Of a stretch of 5,018 bases of DNA, positions 4,367 through 5,018 are shown one piece after another (position 1 is the first letter of the stretch; each line of letters begins with the position of its first letter). The notes under the pieces were generated by a model that made no database searches, had not been told where the DNA came from, and worked only from the letters and a program-made list of their open reading frames with translations. Origin of the DNA: Pseudomonadota bacterium (lineage in GTDB: Bacteria > Pseudomonadota > Gammaproteobacteria > Burkholderiales > SG8-39); assembly GCA_021847125.1 (NCBI GenBank), contig JAJZUK010000136.1, positions 1 through 5,018 on the forward strand, in the 5' to 3' direction. A program made the position numbers and the translations under genes.

Positions 4367-5018
4367 ACCAAGGCATGCTTTCCGTCGACGAGGCGCTGGC
4401 TTACCTGCTTGCCGGCGCGCGGCCGGTCGCAGAAACGGAACAGGTGGCGACGCTGGCCGCGAGCGGCCGCGTGCTGGCCGAGGCGCAGCAGTCCACGCTC
4501 AGTGTGCCCTCGCTCGACAACACCTCCATGGACGGCTATGCCGTCTATGCGGCCGATTGCACCTCGGGCGCGGCGCGCCTGCCTGTTTCGCAGCGCATCG
4601 CCGCCGGCAGCATGCCGCAGCCGCTCGCGCGCGGCACGGCGGCGCGCATTTTCACCGGTGCGCCGATTCCGCCTGGCGCCGACGCGGTGGTAATGCAGGA
4701 ACAGTGCGCCCAGGACGGCGAAGCGGTCGTCATCAAGCATCGGCCGCAAGCAGGCGAATGGGTGCGCCGCATCGGCGAGGACATACGCGCCGGCAGCGAA
4801 ATCCTCGCCGCCGGCATGAAGTTGCGGCCGCAGGATACCGGCCTTGCCGCCTCGGTCGGGATCGCGGCGCTGCCGCTGTATCGCCGGCTCAAGGTTGCGG
4901 TGTTTTTCACCGGCGACGAGCTGGTGATGCCGGGCGAGCCGCTGCCGCCGGGCCGCATCTACAATTCCAACCGCTTCACGCTGAACGGCCTGCTGCAACT
5001 GCTGGGCTGCGAGGAAAG
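4363..5018 (+). CDS. moeA: Molybdopterin molybdenumtransferase MoeA, N-terminal part (cut by window edge)
   Basis: MoeA inserts molybdate (or tungstate) into adenylated molybdopterin, the metal-insertion step of cofactor synthesis, in the cytoplasm. The window holds the first 218 codons plus two bases; full-length MoeA is about 400 residues, so roughly half is missing only because of the window edge. Visible landmarks are LDNTSMDGYAVYA (51-63), RIFTGAPIPPGADAVVMQE (95-113), RIGEDIRAGSEIL (136-148), FFTGDELVMPGEP (181-193) and IYNSNRFTLNGLL (199-211). D57, T98, D140 and E186 occupy the places of E. coli residues 59, 100, 142 and 188 in the active site. The ATG overlaps the mobB stop (ATGA, 4363-4366), and GGAG at 4351-4354 lies 8 bases upstream. 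The second half, with the MoCF-type domain, lies beyond the edge. A tungsten-insertion role is inference from the neighbouring tupABC. Confidence 0.95.
   Translation, partial: MNQGMLSVDEALAYLLAGARPVAETEQVATLAASGRVLAEAQQSTLSVPSLDNTSMDGYAVYAADCTSGAARLPVSQRIAAGSMPQPLARGTAARIFTGAPIPPGADAVVMQEQCAQDGEAVVIKHRPQAGEWVRRIGEDIRAGSEILAAGMKLRPQDTGLAASVGIAALPLYRRLKVAVFFTGDELVMPGEPLPPGRIYNSNRFTLNGLLQLLGCEE

Noticed and set aside
4903..4923. MoeA reading FFTGDEL instead of the FSTGDEL seen in E. coli
   Set aside because: The Ser-to-Phe change leaves the TGDEL residues intact, and I recall the same form in other betaproteobacterial MoeA proteins, so it is probably a lineage variant rather than a defect.
4315..4998. 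227-codon minus-strand frame over moeA
   Set aside because: The plus strand encodes unmistakable MoeA motifs throughout; the antisense product is Arg/Ala/His-rich and unrecognisable.
1..5018. CRISPR array, insertion sequence, tRNA or phage element
   Set aside because: No regularly spaced repeats, transposase motifs, terminal repeats or tRNA-like folds were found; the window is a continuous metabolic locus with uniform codon use.

Overview
This window is a compact, almost fully coding locus for tungstate/molybdate uptake, handling and insertion into the molybdopterin cofactor. The DNA is strongly GC-rich by eye, with GC-ending codons and little non-coding sequence. The protein styles suggest a betaproteobacterium: a TupABC-type transporter, a MobB starting right at its P-loop domain, and a MoeA with FFTGDEL and IYNSNR motifs. 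A Nitrosomonadales- or Burkholderiales-like lineage is plausible, but this is inference and no species can be named.

Layout. Positions 1-81 hold no assignable gene. On the minus strand, a regulator with a ModE-like winged-helix N-terminus and a periplasmic-binding-protein-like C-terminal half (302-1402) is followed after 10 bases by a single-domain molbindin, mop (82-291), whose Shine-Dalgarno begins on the last base of the regulator stop codon. A 139-base divergent control region (1403-1541) carries the only marked AT-rich stretches, including a CATAT-N4-ATATG inverted repeat. On the plus strand run tupA (1542-2351, periplasmic tungstate-binding protein), tupB (2406-3101, permease) and tupC (3098-3757, ATPase). 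A perfect GC-rich hairpin lies between tupA and tupB, and tupB and tupC overlap by 4 bases. After a 111-base gap with a possible extended -10 promoter come mobB (3869-4366) and moeA (4363 to the window end, truncated at the edge), again overlapping by 4 bases.

How the parts fit. TupA should capture tungstate (possibly also molybdate) in the periplasm, TupB/TupC import it, and Mop bind or buffer the oxyanion in the cytoplasm. The divergent ModE-like regulator is the obvious candidate to control the transporter. MoeA inserts the metal into adenylated molybdopterin, and MobB supports conversion to the guanine dinucleotide form. The most interesting point is the regulator. In classical ModE the metal-sensing TOBE/Mop domains are fused to the winged helix; here the winged helix is fused to a different putative sensor, and a lone Mop domain is encoded by the next, tightly coupled gene.
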